DNA from: Pseudevernia furfuracea
Lineage: Eukaryota > Ascomycota > Lecanoromycetes > Lecanorales > Parmeliaceae
DNA length: 64,000 nucleotides
Direction: 5' to 3'
NCBI GenBank assembly: GCA_022315425.1
Contig: JAIUPT010000033.1
Coordinates: 1,178,001 to 1,242,000, forward strand
The position numbers were made by a program, and so were the translations under genes. Position 1 is the first letter of the stretch. Each line of letters begins with the position of its first letter. The notes under the pieces are model-generated. The model saw nothing but the letters and a program-made list of their open reading frames with translations, did no database searches and was not told the DNA's origin. Of this stretch, positions 54,481 through 64,000 are shown one piece after another.

Positions 54481-54822
54481 ATGCCCTCCCGCTCCAACCC
54501 CAACACGCCCACCTCCCTCAAGCCCAAAACGGCGCGCACCCTCAAAAGCAGGCGGCAGCAGACCCAACGCCTGGCCAAGAACAAAATCGCCAAGCCCACC
54601 CCGCGCACAAGCCAGGCGATGAGGAGGGCGGCGCCGCGGTCGAGAAAGAAGGCGAAAAAGGTGGAGAAGAGAGTGGGATATGCGAGGAAGAGGGCACTGG
54701 AGGAGGCGGGGGAGGTGGAGATGAAGGACGTGGCAGGCTTCGACGGGAAGGATGCCGAATCGGACAAGGCTGTGAGGGAAGGAAAAGGCGATGCGGATAT
54801 GGAGGTCGATGGCGGGGAGTGA
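54481..54822 (+). CDS. Small basic protein, possibly nucleolar
   Basis: 113 aa, intron-free. The N-terminal two thirds are very basic: LKPKTARTLKSRRQQTQRLA, then a run of Lys/Arg-rich helices with RRAAPRSRKKAKKVEKRVGY. The last 40 residues turn acidic (GEVEMKDVAGFDGKDAESDK...DADMEVDGGE). The KKxKKxEKRxGYAxKRALE pattern and acidic tail resemble small fungal ribosome-biogenesis factors, but I cannot name a family. Start ATG directly at 54481, first in the frame. Base composition is G/C-rich compared with the flanking AT-rich DNA. Confidence 0.65.
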   Translation: MPSRSNPNTPTSLKPKTARTLKSRRQQTQRLAKNKIAKPTPRTSQAMRRAAPRSRKKAKKVEKRVGYARKRALEEAGEVEMKDVAGFDGKDAESDKAVREGKGDADMEVDGGE

Positions 54823-55843
54823 GTGAGATGCGGATGCCGGGGGGGGGAAAGACGATGATGGCGGGTTCCCTCTCGCAGCGTACTACGTTACGGTCGCTGT
54901 GGATCGGGTCTAGCAAGCAGAGGGTTTTCAATCCGCGGGAAGAGGAGAGATGATTACACCATCGAGTCTCACGGAGAGAGCTTTTGACAGGGTGAGCAGA
55001 CAATTAGTTCGATGAGTAGCATAGACTGACGTCAATTCGGAGCAGCTGTCAGAGATACTGCATGTATTGTGGCTAGACGGTCTCGAAACGTAATGTCAAG
55101 TACGCAAACCTATCGTCGTTGTCACCATCGAGATCATTGCCTTCCCTGTTCTTTGGTCACCAAAATCGAGTTTCCTTTCCAGGTCTCTTTTCCTAGCCGT
55201 CATCATGAACTCGTTTGGTTCAGGTGGAATCACCTGCCACGCAACCTATCATGGTAAACATCTTCAATCACATCGAAAGGATACCGTGCCGTACTGGTCT
55301 TCGAATAAATGCGAAAATAGTCATAGTCATTATGGTAGTGCCGTGGGTTGCTCCAAATACTTTGCATCCTGCATATCTCTCAGGTCCAACAAGCTCGTCG
55401 CAGATACTAGCCTTGAGCGGCTCGGTCGTTGCACAGAGCAACGACAGTGGACGCAGTGGATGCGGTACCGAATTTGCGCCAAGTATAGGACTCTTTCACG
55501 TTGTTATCCATCACCGTCAGGCCCTTGTGGTGGATCAAAATTGCTGAAGCCTTCGACTTGCAAAACTGTGCACCCCTTTGAGATCATGGAAGCATTGGTT
55601 TGTCCCCTCCCTTACTTAGCAAGCCACACTGCTCACCGATAGTCAAGTCACCCGTCCGAACTTCTTCCATGCCCGATATGTCTTGTCATTCGCTTTCGTC
55701 TCTTCTGTCATTCGGCTACCTTGGTTGTTTGTCTTTTTCGTCTTTTCCATCCTTTCCTTTCCTTTCCTTTCCCTTCCTTTCCCTTCCTTTCCCTTCCTTT
55801 CCTTCCCTTTCCTTTCCTTTCCCTCCCCCCTTCTCAAAAAAGT
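54823..55843. other. Intergenic with CCTTT microsatellite
   Basis: Convergent region between the small basic protein gene and the SDR gene. Frames at 55069-55640 look random. A long pyrimidine microsatellite occupies about 55745-55829. Confidence 0.5.
55745..55829. repeat. (CCTTT)n pyrimidine microsatellite
   Basis: About 17 units of CCTTT/CCCTT, imperfect, all pyrimidine on the plus strand. It creates apparent Phe/Pro/Ser frames that are not genes. Confidence 0.92.
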
Positions 55844-56966
55844 TCAATCAGACAGCATCTTCCCCTTCATCGGCCTCAAAGCAGCCACCAGCACCGCCCG
55901 CACCGCCCACTCCGGCAGCATCTCCGCCGTCGCCTTCTGCAGCGCTTGCGCCCACTGCGAGGGTTTTCCCGGATCAGTGATTTCGTTTTCCCTTGCCGCA
56001 AGAGCAAAATCAATTCCAACAGCCGCAACTTGACAAACGCAGACCAGAGCACATTTTTAGAAAGAGGGGAAGGGGGAGGAAGGAAGAGTGCGAGTGAGAG
56101 AGAGAGAGAAAAAGAGAGAAGGGGCCGCTCACATGCGCCGTCACCACCGCCCTCCCACACCCGACCTTCCCCACCGCCGCCCGTGCCCACGTCTCCGCAC
56201 TCGGCCTGAACAGCCCCACGGGCTTCCGGTTCTGATTGCTCTGCGTCGACCCGGACAGCACGGCATGCACCTCGACGTCCAGCCCCTCCGCCACCATCTC
56301 CGCCTTGAGCCCGAAACTCCACGCGCCCACGTACGCCTTGGTCGCGGCGTACACGCTCAGGTACGGCGCGCCGGTGAGGCCCGTCGTGCCCACGTTGAGC
56401 ACCAGGCCCGGCCGGTTCGCCGCCAGGGTCGGGAGCAGCGCGGCGGTCAGCAGGGTCGGGAAGGCGGCGTTGGCGGCGCGGAGGGCGCCGATCTCGGCCG
56501 ACGTGTGCGCCGCGAAGGGCTTGAAGTCCGCCGAGAGGAAGCCGGCCGTGCCGCCGACGTTTTTGACCAGCGTTGTCAGGTGGAGGTTGTCCGGCGCGAT
56601 GATGGAAGAAAGCAGGTGCGCGATGGGCGCCGCGGGGTCCGCGGTCGCGTCGGCGATCCAGATACGGAAGGAGCACGAGGGGAAGGCGGAGGCGAGGCGG
56701 GAGCGGGCGAGGGTTAGTTTGTGGGCGTTGCGGCCGTGCAGGATGATGGAGAAGCCGCGGCGGCGGCAGAGTTCGCGCGCGAGGGCGAAGCCGATGCCGT
56801 CGCTGGCGCCGGTGACGAGGGCCCAGGGTCGAGGGCCGTGGGCGTAGCGGGGGAGGGAGGAGGGCCGCAGGTGCAGGTGGAGGAAGAGGAGGAGTTTGCA
56901 GAGGAGGTAGGCTGTTGTTAGGAGGCCGATGGCGAAGAAGGGCCAGAGGGGGGCTTCGGGGACCAT
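55844..56966 (-). CDS. Very-long-chain 3-ketoacyl-CoA reductase-like SDR
   Basis: Exons (minus) 56966-56133 and 55954-55844 (178-nt intron with purine-rich tract) give 314 aa. An N-terminal TM segment (WPFFAIGLLTTAYLLCKLLL) precedes the Rossmann motif WALVTGASDGIGFALARELC, RGFSIILHGRN, LVKNVGG (NxGG-type), then LVLNVGTTGLTGAPYLSVYA|ATKAY with YxxxK, and a C-terminus VVTA|HWAQALQKAT...LPEWAVRAVLVAALRPMKGK. This is the Ifa38/HSD17B12 layout: ER membrane, reduction of 3-ketoacyl-CoA with NADPH in fatty-acid elongation. The usual catalytic Ser region (NISS) reads NVGTTG here, so activity or substrate may differ. It may be a paralogue rather than the housekeeping enzyme. Strongly GC-rich. Confidence 0.85.
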
Positions 56967-57424
56967 GGTGGGCGTTTGGGGTTTTCGTTGGATGGGACGA
57001 TGATGTAGTTGTGTATGTACACGGAGAGGCCGTTCGATAAGTGTTTTAAGAAGTGCTTGTGCTGTGGGTTGCTTTTGGAGGCGAGATCATCTGTCGACAT
57101 GAGTCCTTATATAGGTATGTATATAAACAGCCAAAGGAAGTCGCGATTATAAACGGTTGAGTAAGTTACCCACGGCACTTTCAACATCCGCTCCCGTCGG
57201 CGACACTTGCTGTAATATTGAATGTTGGTGACGATGGTTTTCATGTAAAGTAGTGCGTAATGTGATACTTTTCGTAGTTTGGATTTCGCAATCTTATTAA
57301 TATGGGTTTTGGTGGCTGACCTACGAGTAAAACATCGGCGTAACAATCCATCGTTTTGATCGTGCCTTGAAACACAGCCCAAGTGTAGAGTCGGGCTCTC
57401 TTTAAATGGTTTCCGCTCTGGGAT
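56967..57424. other. Intergenic, SDR promoter side
   Basis: About 460 nt, 3' flank of the asparaginase gene and promoter of the SDR gene. No gene seen. Confidence 0.55.
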
Positions 57425-58984
57425 TCAGTACTCGTCTTTAAAAACCATAACATTTTCTTTGCCCTGATCATCCACCCAGCACCTGAACATGCCGCCGCAA
57501 TTGAAGTCAAAAGCTATCTTTCCCTGCCCATCGACCAGCTCTATACCAATAATGCCTCCCTCTCCTTCGCCAGTCTTACCCCAGCGGTCTCCAGCCGACC
57601 TTTCTAGCTCTCCTCCCGAGCCCGCTATTTGATGGAGTGCGGATTCGAGAGAGCGATTGGGCGAGAAGCGGACGATAGCACCTGCAGTACGAGCGGCTGC
57701 AAGACGAAGAAATGAATCACCATTACCAGTGCCTATCACGCCGCCATCACATTAGCATTCCCTCTCACACTCCCCACCCCGTTCACGAATCACGCGCATA
57801 CCAGACATAGCTACTGCCCTGATACTGTTCATGCTCTCTACTTGCTTCAACCCTAGGTCCTGGAAGGATGGTAGTTCTCGATAGCCTGAAAAGTTGGGGA
57901 TGCAGTCTCCCACAACATTTCGCAGTCCGTCAGCAAAACTGTTCAAGGCGGCTGGAATCCGTGATGACAGATCTTGTAGTTGCATCCTTCTTTTCTCGAG
58001 AGACGACTGATTCCATTCTTCAGCCCAGAAACCGGCTCCTATAGTAGGTGTGTCTCCAATTCGGCCAGAGAGCTTGTTTGTGAGGCCGCCTGTGCTAGTT
58101 GCCACGCACATTTCACCGTACTGATCCAGTGCTACACAGCCGACGGTGCCCTGTGGGAGATAGGCTTGACCGTCCCATCCGCCGTCTTCCTTCAGGAATA
58201 ACGAGTCGACACTCAAAGTTCTCTGTTCTTTATCTTCATGCAAGCCTCGCTTATGCTCATCCCATCTTCTTCTTGTCCAAAAGTAGCTTTCGTCTACCAT
58301 CTCCAAGCCCCAATGTCTGGCCAACTTTTCGACGGTCTCTCCACCCAGACAGCAATGACCCTGCGCCCCTCCTGCACCTCCGCTTTGGGCGCTGTCACCT
58401 GAACCATCTTTCTCACCACGGACAAGCATCTCGCGCGCTAATTTAATGGGATTTTTGACTTTATTGACAAGGACAACAGCGCAAGCTCGTTTGTGAAAGT
58501 TACGAGTCACCATGACCTGGCCACGGTCATTCAGCGTTCACCCCATGAGAAATCAAAATTCGTTGTATATAGCCGGATGTAAACATCCATGAACTCGACA
58601 AGCAGAGATGTAATGTACAGACTGGTGTGCCCCTAGACGAAGAAGATTGAAAATTGTCTTGCTCACCGAAGCCTCCAATTCAATAGTGCCATCCCTAGTG
58701 AAGACCTGTATACACATCTCAACGGGACATCTTAGACCCGACATCAGATCACTTACAGCACCCTTTCCGCAATTGAACAGCGGAGAATCCTCAAACATGG
58801 CCACAGCATGTGTGGCAGCATCCAAGGCACTTACACCAAAAGTCAGGAGTATAGAAGTAGATCGATAAATAGCCAGTAAGGTGGAAGAGTATACTTCCCA
58901 GGCGTGTGGAGAGAGGTTCTTCCTTGTGATATTGCCGGCACCGCCATGGATGATGAGGCGCGCCCTGAGCGCCGAAGAAGACAT
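57425..58984 (-). CDS. Type 2 asparaginase / threonine aspartase (Ntn hydrolase)
   Basis: Exons (minus) 58984-58757, 58705-58667 (39 nt), 58516-57802 and 57735-57425 sum to 1293 nt, 430 aa. The start RLIIHGGAGNITRKNLSP is the conserved family opening. LFNCGKGAV|FTRDGTIELEAS|VMVTRN crosses two introns. The nucleophile motif QGTVGCVALDQYGEMCVATS has the Thr (about residue 213) at which these proenzymes cleave themselves into alpha and beta chains. STGGLTNKLSGRIGDTPTIG supplies the substrate-binding Arg and Asp. MSG|TGNGDSFLRLAAAR follows the last intron. The enzyme hydrolyses Asn or isoaspartyl peptides; taspase-like action is an alternative. The middle (about 120-150) carries a Gly/Ser-rich insertion. 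The second exon of 13 codons is unusually short. Confidence 0.9.
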
Positions 58985-60103
58985 TGCCTTATTAGATACC
59001 TAGACAGTTATACACGAGCGTCGAAAGCGCAAGAACACCGTTCAATCTCTGAGACGGTGCTGACCGGAATCGAACACCTTGACGGTACCAGTAGCGGTCA
59101 ATAAAGGCGACAGGTTCCGGTATTGCGTGCTCGGGCAAAAGGATTTTACGATCGGTCGGCTTGCTTCTCAGTACCTATGTAGGTATGTAAGATGACTGAA
59201 GAGACATCTGTCCACGCCTCGAATCGCCTAACAGGGCTAGATCTCTAGGTACGTTTAGGGGCCCACCCTCGTTAAATGTTTTTAGCGTAATGTAGCTAAA
59301 ATCCTTGTAAGGTACCCTACCTTAAGGTGACGTATGATACTGTAGCGCCTCAATGGGGGTTAAAGTCGGATTATCGGATATATCTCCGTACCTTACTCTT
59401 TCCGTACGGGTACTCGGCATATGCAAGCCCCGTTGAATTTCTGTGCTTCACCCGAGCCCTAACCTAACCGCCAGCCGGACCACCTAAAGTACTCGACTCG
59501 TACCTTAAGGTAATTTGCGCCGACGAGATCGGATTCCACGCCTGAAAAACAGCCACCCCACCGCCTTCGGAAACTGATGATAAGTTCTACCTACAAGTAA
59601 GCAAGCCATCATCAACTCAATGATGCCATTATACGACTTATTAACAGATCTTAACACGGTAATGTTGTTGATTATTCTACTCTCTGCTCTACGATATATA
59701 CTCGTAAAGCAGATATATGCGTTCGAAACAACGTTATCCCGCTTCGTGAGAGGAAGCCTTGACGTACCCTGATAACAATTACACATGGCACCTGATGAGA
59801 TTCGAACTCATTTGGTGGCTAGCATTTTGATAAATATTTCAAAAATGATTTAACTGGCCATGTTGGAGATAGCGAGCACTGAGGTACTTTAATATATGAA
59901 TTAGGAAGGAAAAAAATTGGCCAGCTACACCACTCCACTATCAGTTGAATCAGTTGGTTTTGAAGGCAGAACTGCATCAACTATTAACCGGTAGACTTCA
60001 AACTGCACCAACTATTACGAGAAACCAACGGTTCCACTGGTAGTGGACCAGTCAGTTGGTCCACCGTTGCCAGCCCTGGCTATTCGAGAGCCTTGCGGTG
60101 AGC
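58985..60103. other. Gene-poor region with palindromic motifs and tRNA-like fragments
   Basis: Holds CCTTAAGG palindromes (59318-59330, 59501-59513), tRNA B-box-like sequences near 59062-59074 and 59791-59807 (minus), a 17-nt direct repeat with one mismatch (59970-59986, 60001-60017) and an 8-bp hairpin at 60043-60064. No gene seen. Confidence 0.5.
59785..59883 (-). other. tRNA T-arm-like sequence
   Basis: On the minus strand ATGAG-TTCGAAT-CTCAT forms a perfect T-arm (near 59791-59807) followed by CAGGTGCCA. ACATGGC upstream pairs with GCCATGT downstream, but the spacing does not fit a normal cloverleaf. Possibly a tRNA-derived relic or a SINE fragment. Confidence 0.25.
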
Positions 60104-60819
60104 ATGGACTCCGGTTCGTTCAGTCGAAGTGGCTCCTTCTCTCCGAGTCTTGCTACCAAAGACGCCCACTACGACCTCGTGCATTTGATCGCAGTAGTGC
60201 AGCAACTCGATGTGGACATCCTCCCAACCACTTGGCAACCTTCTTTAGGATCAGTTCGGGAAGGTAAATCAGCCAGCGTCTTGCAATCAATCGTCAACGA
60301 GAAGCTTGGATTAGCATTGAAGGAGCTCAAGACGATGGATGTAACAACAGCCTCGGAGACAGCGTATAGTGAGCTTATTAATGAGCTCTACGCGCTGCGA
60401 AGCCCTAGACTTCGCGATCATCCTCATGTTATCGACCTATTAGGCATTAGCTGGGATGTTCGAGAGCTGGCAAAGGACGATCTTGTCATCTGCCGGCACT
60501 TGTCTTCCGCAATGCCTACGGTAACCTCCGTACGCTCATAACCACAAGGGAAAGAAGCTCTCTGGACCTCCAAAAGCGGTTGGGTATGTGTTTGGGACTT
60601 GCATCAGGAATAATGGCTGTGCACGAGAGCGGTGATTAGTCCTGCTCAGAACCTAGGTTCGGATGAGTGACTTGTATGCAGGTATGGTTCATGGCGACCT
60701 CAAACCTGAGAATGTCGTCGTCGCCGTCCCGCATGTGGAAAGAGATCCGAACGACTACGTGCTCAAGTTCATTGATTTTGGCTATTCTTCACTGGAGGAT
60801 GATGTCAGCCACCGGACTT
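60104..60819 (+). pseudogene. Truncated, frameshifted protein-kinase-like gene
   Basis: The first frame (ATG 60104 to about 60491) gives MDSGSFSRSGSFSPSLATKD, ELYALRSPRLRDHPHVIDLL and GISWDVRELAKDDLVI. Kinase similarity then jumps by one base to another frame: PALVFRNAYGNLRTLITTRE, RLGMCLGLASGIMAVHES, and after a 50-nt intron-like gap GMVHGDLKPENVVVAV (HGD catalytic loop) and LKFIDFGYSSLEDD (DFG loop). It stops at 60819 just after DFG, so the substrate lobe is missing. A single lost base near 60493 and the truncation both disable it. The pattern LxGxxWD...WPxLVF resembles fungal kinase-like proteins found near NLR or HET genes; that link is inferred. Confidence 0.65.
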
Positions 60820-61522
60820 AGAGACGGTCATCTTCTTTGCCCGTGCGGCTGGCCGCAAGCCCGTCTGTCCAGAACAGACTCGCCAGCTGTGGCCAGGATC
60901 GTTGTGTTGTCCGGTCATCGCAGCTCGGATCTTTGGTTAATCGAAATTCCACGCTCTCCTTTAGCCAACTGTAGTGTTTAGGGTTGCACCGGTTCTGTGA
61001 CATCTCGCGGAAGGAAATTCGCTTCCCTAGGGGGCAGCCAAAAGACGAAGCCGTTCCCCCGGCTCCTGAGCGAAACCAAGGGAGTAGTTCTGGCGTATGA
61101 TGTCGCAGGGCGACAGCGGCCGGGGTGGTGATGGGTAAGATGTTGGCGGTGTCAGCAGGGTTGTTCGACGTCGTTGAGATACAGCTTTCGTCCCCGTCCC
61201 CGTCCCCGTCCAACCGCTCAGTCTGTCGCAAATGCCGGAATTCAAGCAAAGCCTGTTCCCGCCATGCCCAGAAAAGCTTATGGCCTGCGATTTGTTGAGA
61301 TATGCTGCGGAGGCTGTAGATGCGATGTCGCTCGATATCCTCCATCCGCTGAAAGGCAAGGTCCCGCTGGACTTCGAGTTCCTGTTGAGCTTTTACTTGC
61401 ATTTTGCGGCACAAGGCTGGGTTTCTTTTCATTTCCTCTATAAGCTGTTCTGCGTCTTGTAACCCCTCCGCGCGTCCCTCCTCCCCTGCAGCTATGCGAG
61501 CTCGCCTAAGACTGATATGCAT
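60818..61522 (-). CDS. Possible 234-aa protein with helical N-terminus
   Basis: Open from ATG 61522. The first 100 residues look coding and helical: DAEQLIEEMKRNPALCRKMQ, QQELEVQRDLAFQRMEDIER and SQQIAGHKLFWAWREQALLE. A GDGDGDGD run and a low-complexity half follow, without recognisable domain. It overlaps the end of the kinase relic by two bases, and its downstream part may be fortuitous. An intron could end the true gene near residue 110. No family recognised. Confidence 0.35.
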   Translation of the reverse strand: MHISLRRARIAAGEEGRAEGLQDAEQLIEEMKRNPALCRKMQVKAQQELEVQRDLAFQRMEDIERHRIYSLRSISQQIAGHKLFWAWREQALLEFRHLRQTERLDGDGDGDESCISTTSNNPADTANILPITTPAAVALRHHTPELLPWFRSGAGGTASSFGCPLGKRISFREMSQNRCNPKHYSWLKESVEFRLTKDPSCDDRTTQRSWPQLASLFWTDGLAASRTGKEDDRL

Positions 61523-62202
61523 TATTGTGAAACAGTCTAGTACTGCAAAAAGGATGGTATTCTGAGAGTAATTTGATGTGTTGTAAGAATTGGACTATCC
61601 TTGTAGTATGGTTTGGGGATGTATGAAAGGAATAAAATTTGGAGAAGATATCTTCTGTGGTGGAATAAGAATTGACAATCTTTCCTTAAGTATGGTGGTA
61701 CCGAGTTACTCTACCAAGGAATGGGAAAATTGTAGGGGCAAGAATTTCATCAATTCGCTCAATTTGATCACATAGCATCAACTCGTTCAATTTGCTCCAA
61801 AGCTCTCTTTTATGACATCAATCCATCCTACATCGGTTGTCCATACTCTTCGAATCCTGGTTATATCCAATCTTCCGTGATCCACACTTCGTCAACAGCC
61901 TTATTCTTTGGCTGAAAGCCATTCGGTCTATGTCTTAGCGGTGACATAGCTGTAGAAGACCAATCTAAAGATCAGATGATATGTATATATAGTGATAGGG
62001 AAGGCAATGGCCATGAGCCGAATGTATTACAAAAATCATTATATAAGCAATAGAGTATTAATGATGTGAAAATTGTGAAAATTGTGAAAATTGTGAAAAT
62101 TGTGCAATTTTCCCAGCCCTAAGGTAGAGTAAGGTACTCCTCGTTAAACCTTCGGGGCTGAGCTAAGGCAACGTCTACTAGCTCCGGTTTCTAACCTTTA
62201 TC
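61523..62202. other. Intergenic, DUG2 promoter side
   Basis: AT-rich. Contains a 9-nt tandem repeat (GTGAAAATT x4, 62066-62101) about 100 nt upstream of the DUG2 start and a CTAAGGTA motif near 62120. No gene seen. Confidence 0.55.
62066..62101. repeat. Tandem repeat (GTGAAAATT)x4
   Basis: Four perfect 9-nt copies, read directly, just upstream of the DUG2 start. Confidence 0.95.
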
Positions 62203-64000
62203 ATGGCCCAACTACTCCCAACATTGACGCTTGATGGCAAGAGTGGTAGCGACATTGATGAGTCTGACCCTGCAACTGATGCTGAAGGTCATGGAGGTGC
62301 TCCTTCAACTTCCTTGACTGCCAAAAGTCCGACCTTATTCCACAAGATCCAGAACCAGCGCTCGATTCTTGCCCTTTTGGTATCCGATTCCAAGCTGTAT
62401 GCTGGTACGCAGAATGGAGATCTGCTGGTATGCTATTCAGTGAACCCACGACACAGTGTGAAAGCCGCTCACAAGAGGAAGGTGTGGTCCCTAGAAACAT
62501 ATGAGCTGCTTTCGACTGTCAATGCGCATAGAGGCAGCGTGCTATGTCTCTGCTTGTCTGCCGACAAAAATCTCCTCTTCTCAAGCGCTGGGGATGCCAT
62601 TGTGAATGTATGGGAATTTCATACCAACCAACTTGAAGCTTACTGACAAGTCCAGGTTTGGTGCACAAAGACTCTCGATCGACTCTACTCGATATACTCC
62701 GCATTTGATGTTGGGGACGTCTTCTCAGTTGTCTACTCGCAAGATCTGCAGACCGTCTATCTAGGAGCTCAAAATACAAGCATACAAGTGATCTCCCAAC
62801 CCATGGCTCTGTCGAATCTCATCCTCACCATGCTAATCCTTCCTAGTGGTATGACCTATCGCAGAAGGATATCAGACCTCCACCAGACCCGAAGTTGCAC
62901 CCATCTTATCGCAATCATCGCTTCTTTGACTCCAAAGGTCCCACTGGCATCTCCACACCACGCCCTTTGTCCGCTTCCGAGACACGAGCTTTTGGTGGCC
63001 AAGATCTTGAGATAGATAGAGAACACATAATTCAATATGCGCATTACGGCTATGTCTACTGTATGTTGCTATCGAGAGCCCTAGACACCGGTGACGCCGA
63101 TGCGGAGGTACTGATATCTGGGGGTGGTGATGGCATTGTCAAGCTGTGGTCCCTGAACAACGATGAAAGCAGCGCATTGACTGAGGAGATCTCGCTAGAG
63201 AATGGCGATGGCTCCGTACTTTCCATGTCGCTGGATGGCACGGTGCTCTATACTGGGCGCTTAGAAGGAGACGTCAATGTTTGGGACCTCGACACTCGAC
63301 AATTGATTCGGATTGTGAAAGCCCACAACGCCGACGTTCTCACTCTGGCCGTTGGCTACGGTCTCTTTTTCAGTGGAGGATCTAACGGTATCGCAAAGGT
63401 AATGTCCCTAACCCCGTTTTATGCTTGAAGATCAACACTGACCTCAACTAGATTTTCAATTCACGCCATGAAAACATTAACAGATGGAGGGGCCACGATC
63501 ACCTCATCCTCGCTTCTGCTGTTGCGTCCTTTAGGAGCAATGAAATATATGTGACAGGGGGAAATGACGGGTGCATTACGATCTGGGACATCAGTGAGTG
63601 CGTTAACAGGCCCAGCCGAGGGTCTAAAATTAGCGATGGTAAGTGTGACAGTGACTCGCTCTACAAACATAGCTCACCAATATGCTTAGAACAACTTGTC
63701 TTGTCTCTTGAAAAGTTTGTCTCGTACCGTACCGTATCTTCGAAACCCGATTATGCCCAGGACTGCCGGCGTGGGGCGTCTTACTTGAGAAATCTCTTTA
63801 AGCGATTGGGTGCCCAGACGGAGCTATTTAGTACCAAAAATTCCAGGAATCCTGTGGTCTTCGCCCGATTCAGAGGCAAGGATAAGGGGCCAGCGCGCGG
63901 CAAGACCATTATGTTTTACGGGCACTACGACGTAGTCGCAGCAGAGAATAGGGAACAGACATGGTATGCCAATCCATTCGAGATGCAAGGCGTCAATGGC
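62203..64000 (+). CDS. DUG2: Dug2, WD40 + M20 peptidase subunit of glutathione degradosome (5' part)
   Basis: Exons 62203-62427, 62482-62607, 62656-62787, 62847-63398, 63452-63593 and 63690 to the window edge; the gene continues beyond. The first intron (54 nt) is in frame and easily read through, but GDLL|VWSLETYELLSTVNAH restores a WD repeat. Repeats follow: AGTQNGDLLVWSLETYELLS, GDAIVN|VWCTKTLDRLYSIY, VLISGGGDGIVKLWSLNNDE, LYTGRLEGDVNVWDLDTRQL, LFFSGGSNGIAK|IFNSRHEN and YVTGGNDGCITIWDI. The M20 metallopeptidase part then starts (YAQDCRRGASYLRNLFKRLG, TIMFYGHYDVVAAENREQTW), with the first zinc His in GHYD. Dug2 with Dug3 cleaves the gamma-glutamyl bond of glutathione in yeast cytosol; Cys-Gly then goes to Dug1. 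Confidence 0.92.

Noticed and set aside
54414..55003. Minus-strand frames opposite the small basic protein gene
   Set aside because: Shadow frames of a GC-rich plus-strand gene.
55643..56209. Phe/Pro/Ser-rich frames at the CCTTT tract
   Set aside because: Produced by the microsatellite in every frame; no conserved content.
59055..59100. tRNA gene on the minus strand (GTTCGATTCCGGTCAGCA)
   Set aside because: Only a B-box-like 3' piece is visible; no T-stem pairing, no 5' acceptor and no anticodon arm.
1..64000. CRISPR arrays, bacterial operons or phage-type systems
   Set aside because: The window is eukaryotic with spliced genes; the tandem repeats present are simple microsatellites or coding minisatellites without spacers.

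Overview
The window is nuclear DNA of a filamentous ascomycete (Pezizomycotina). Genes carry many short GT-AG introns (about 45-230 nt). The products include typical filamentous-fungal families: KCH potassium channel, AcuK/Ert1-type Zn cluster regulator, GPI-anchored Ala/Thr-repeat protein, ULD-type protein, Dug2 and fungal P450. I cannot fix the class from sequence alone. I rebuilt exon structures by hand from splice sites and reading phase. Where the exon sum is a multiple of three and known family motifs run across the junctions, I treat the model as reliable.

Layout. 0-6.4 kb: KCH-type K+ channel and a TAPT1/Emp65 membrane protein, both plus strand. 6.8-11 kb: three small F-box-like paralogues in tandem on minus, then a minus-strand single-TM protein of unknown function. 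12.2-14.8 kb: a ten-exon MFS drug transporter. 16.3-18.5 kb: AcuK/Ert1-like gluconeogenesis regulator. 18.8-22.7 kb: riboflavin kinase and the DEAH-box helicase Dhr2, divergent from a 350 bp promoter. 22.9-25.1 kb: a small NIF3/YqfO-like protein with a GC-AG intron, divergent from a four-TM protein. 26.8-28.8 kb: secreted multicopper oxidase. 30-33.4 kb: CNNM/Mam3-like protein and a PHD-finger protein. 33.5-34.9 kb: six-exon ULD-type protein. 36-41 kb: a signal-peptide/Ser-Thr/TM surface protein and a large BTB protein. 42.9-46.6 kb: an Old Yellow Enzyme with a 5-nt micro-exon, convergent with a cytochrome P450. 46.6-54.5 kb: gene-poor accessory stretch with a disabled secreted zinc metalloprotease, a GPI-anchored repeat protein and a tRNA-like remnant. 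54.5-59 kb: small basic protein, a 3-ketoacyl-CoA-reductase-like SDR and a type 2 asparaginase. 59-62.2 kb: gene-poor, with a broken protein-kinase gene and tRNA-like fragments. 62.2 kb to the end: the 5' part of DUG2, running off the window.

Most genes are unlinked housekeeping or membrane functions. The cytosolic and nuclear set covers FMN synthesis, rRNA processing, control of gluconeogenesis and glutathione breakdown. I see no polyketide, peptide or terpene backbone enzyme, so the P450, OYE and oxidase do not make a recognisable biosynthetic cluster. The most unusual items are the 5-nt micro-exon that encodes the HGY of the OYE core motif, the GC-AG intron, the F-box-like tandem array, and the metalloprotease relic whose lesions all look like repeat-induced point mutation.
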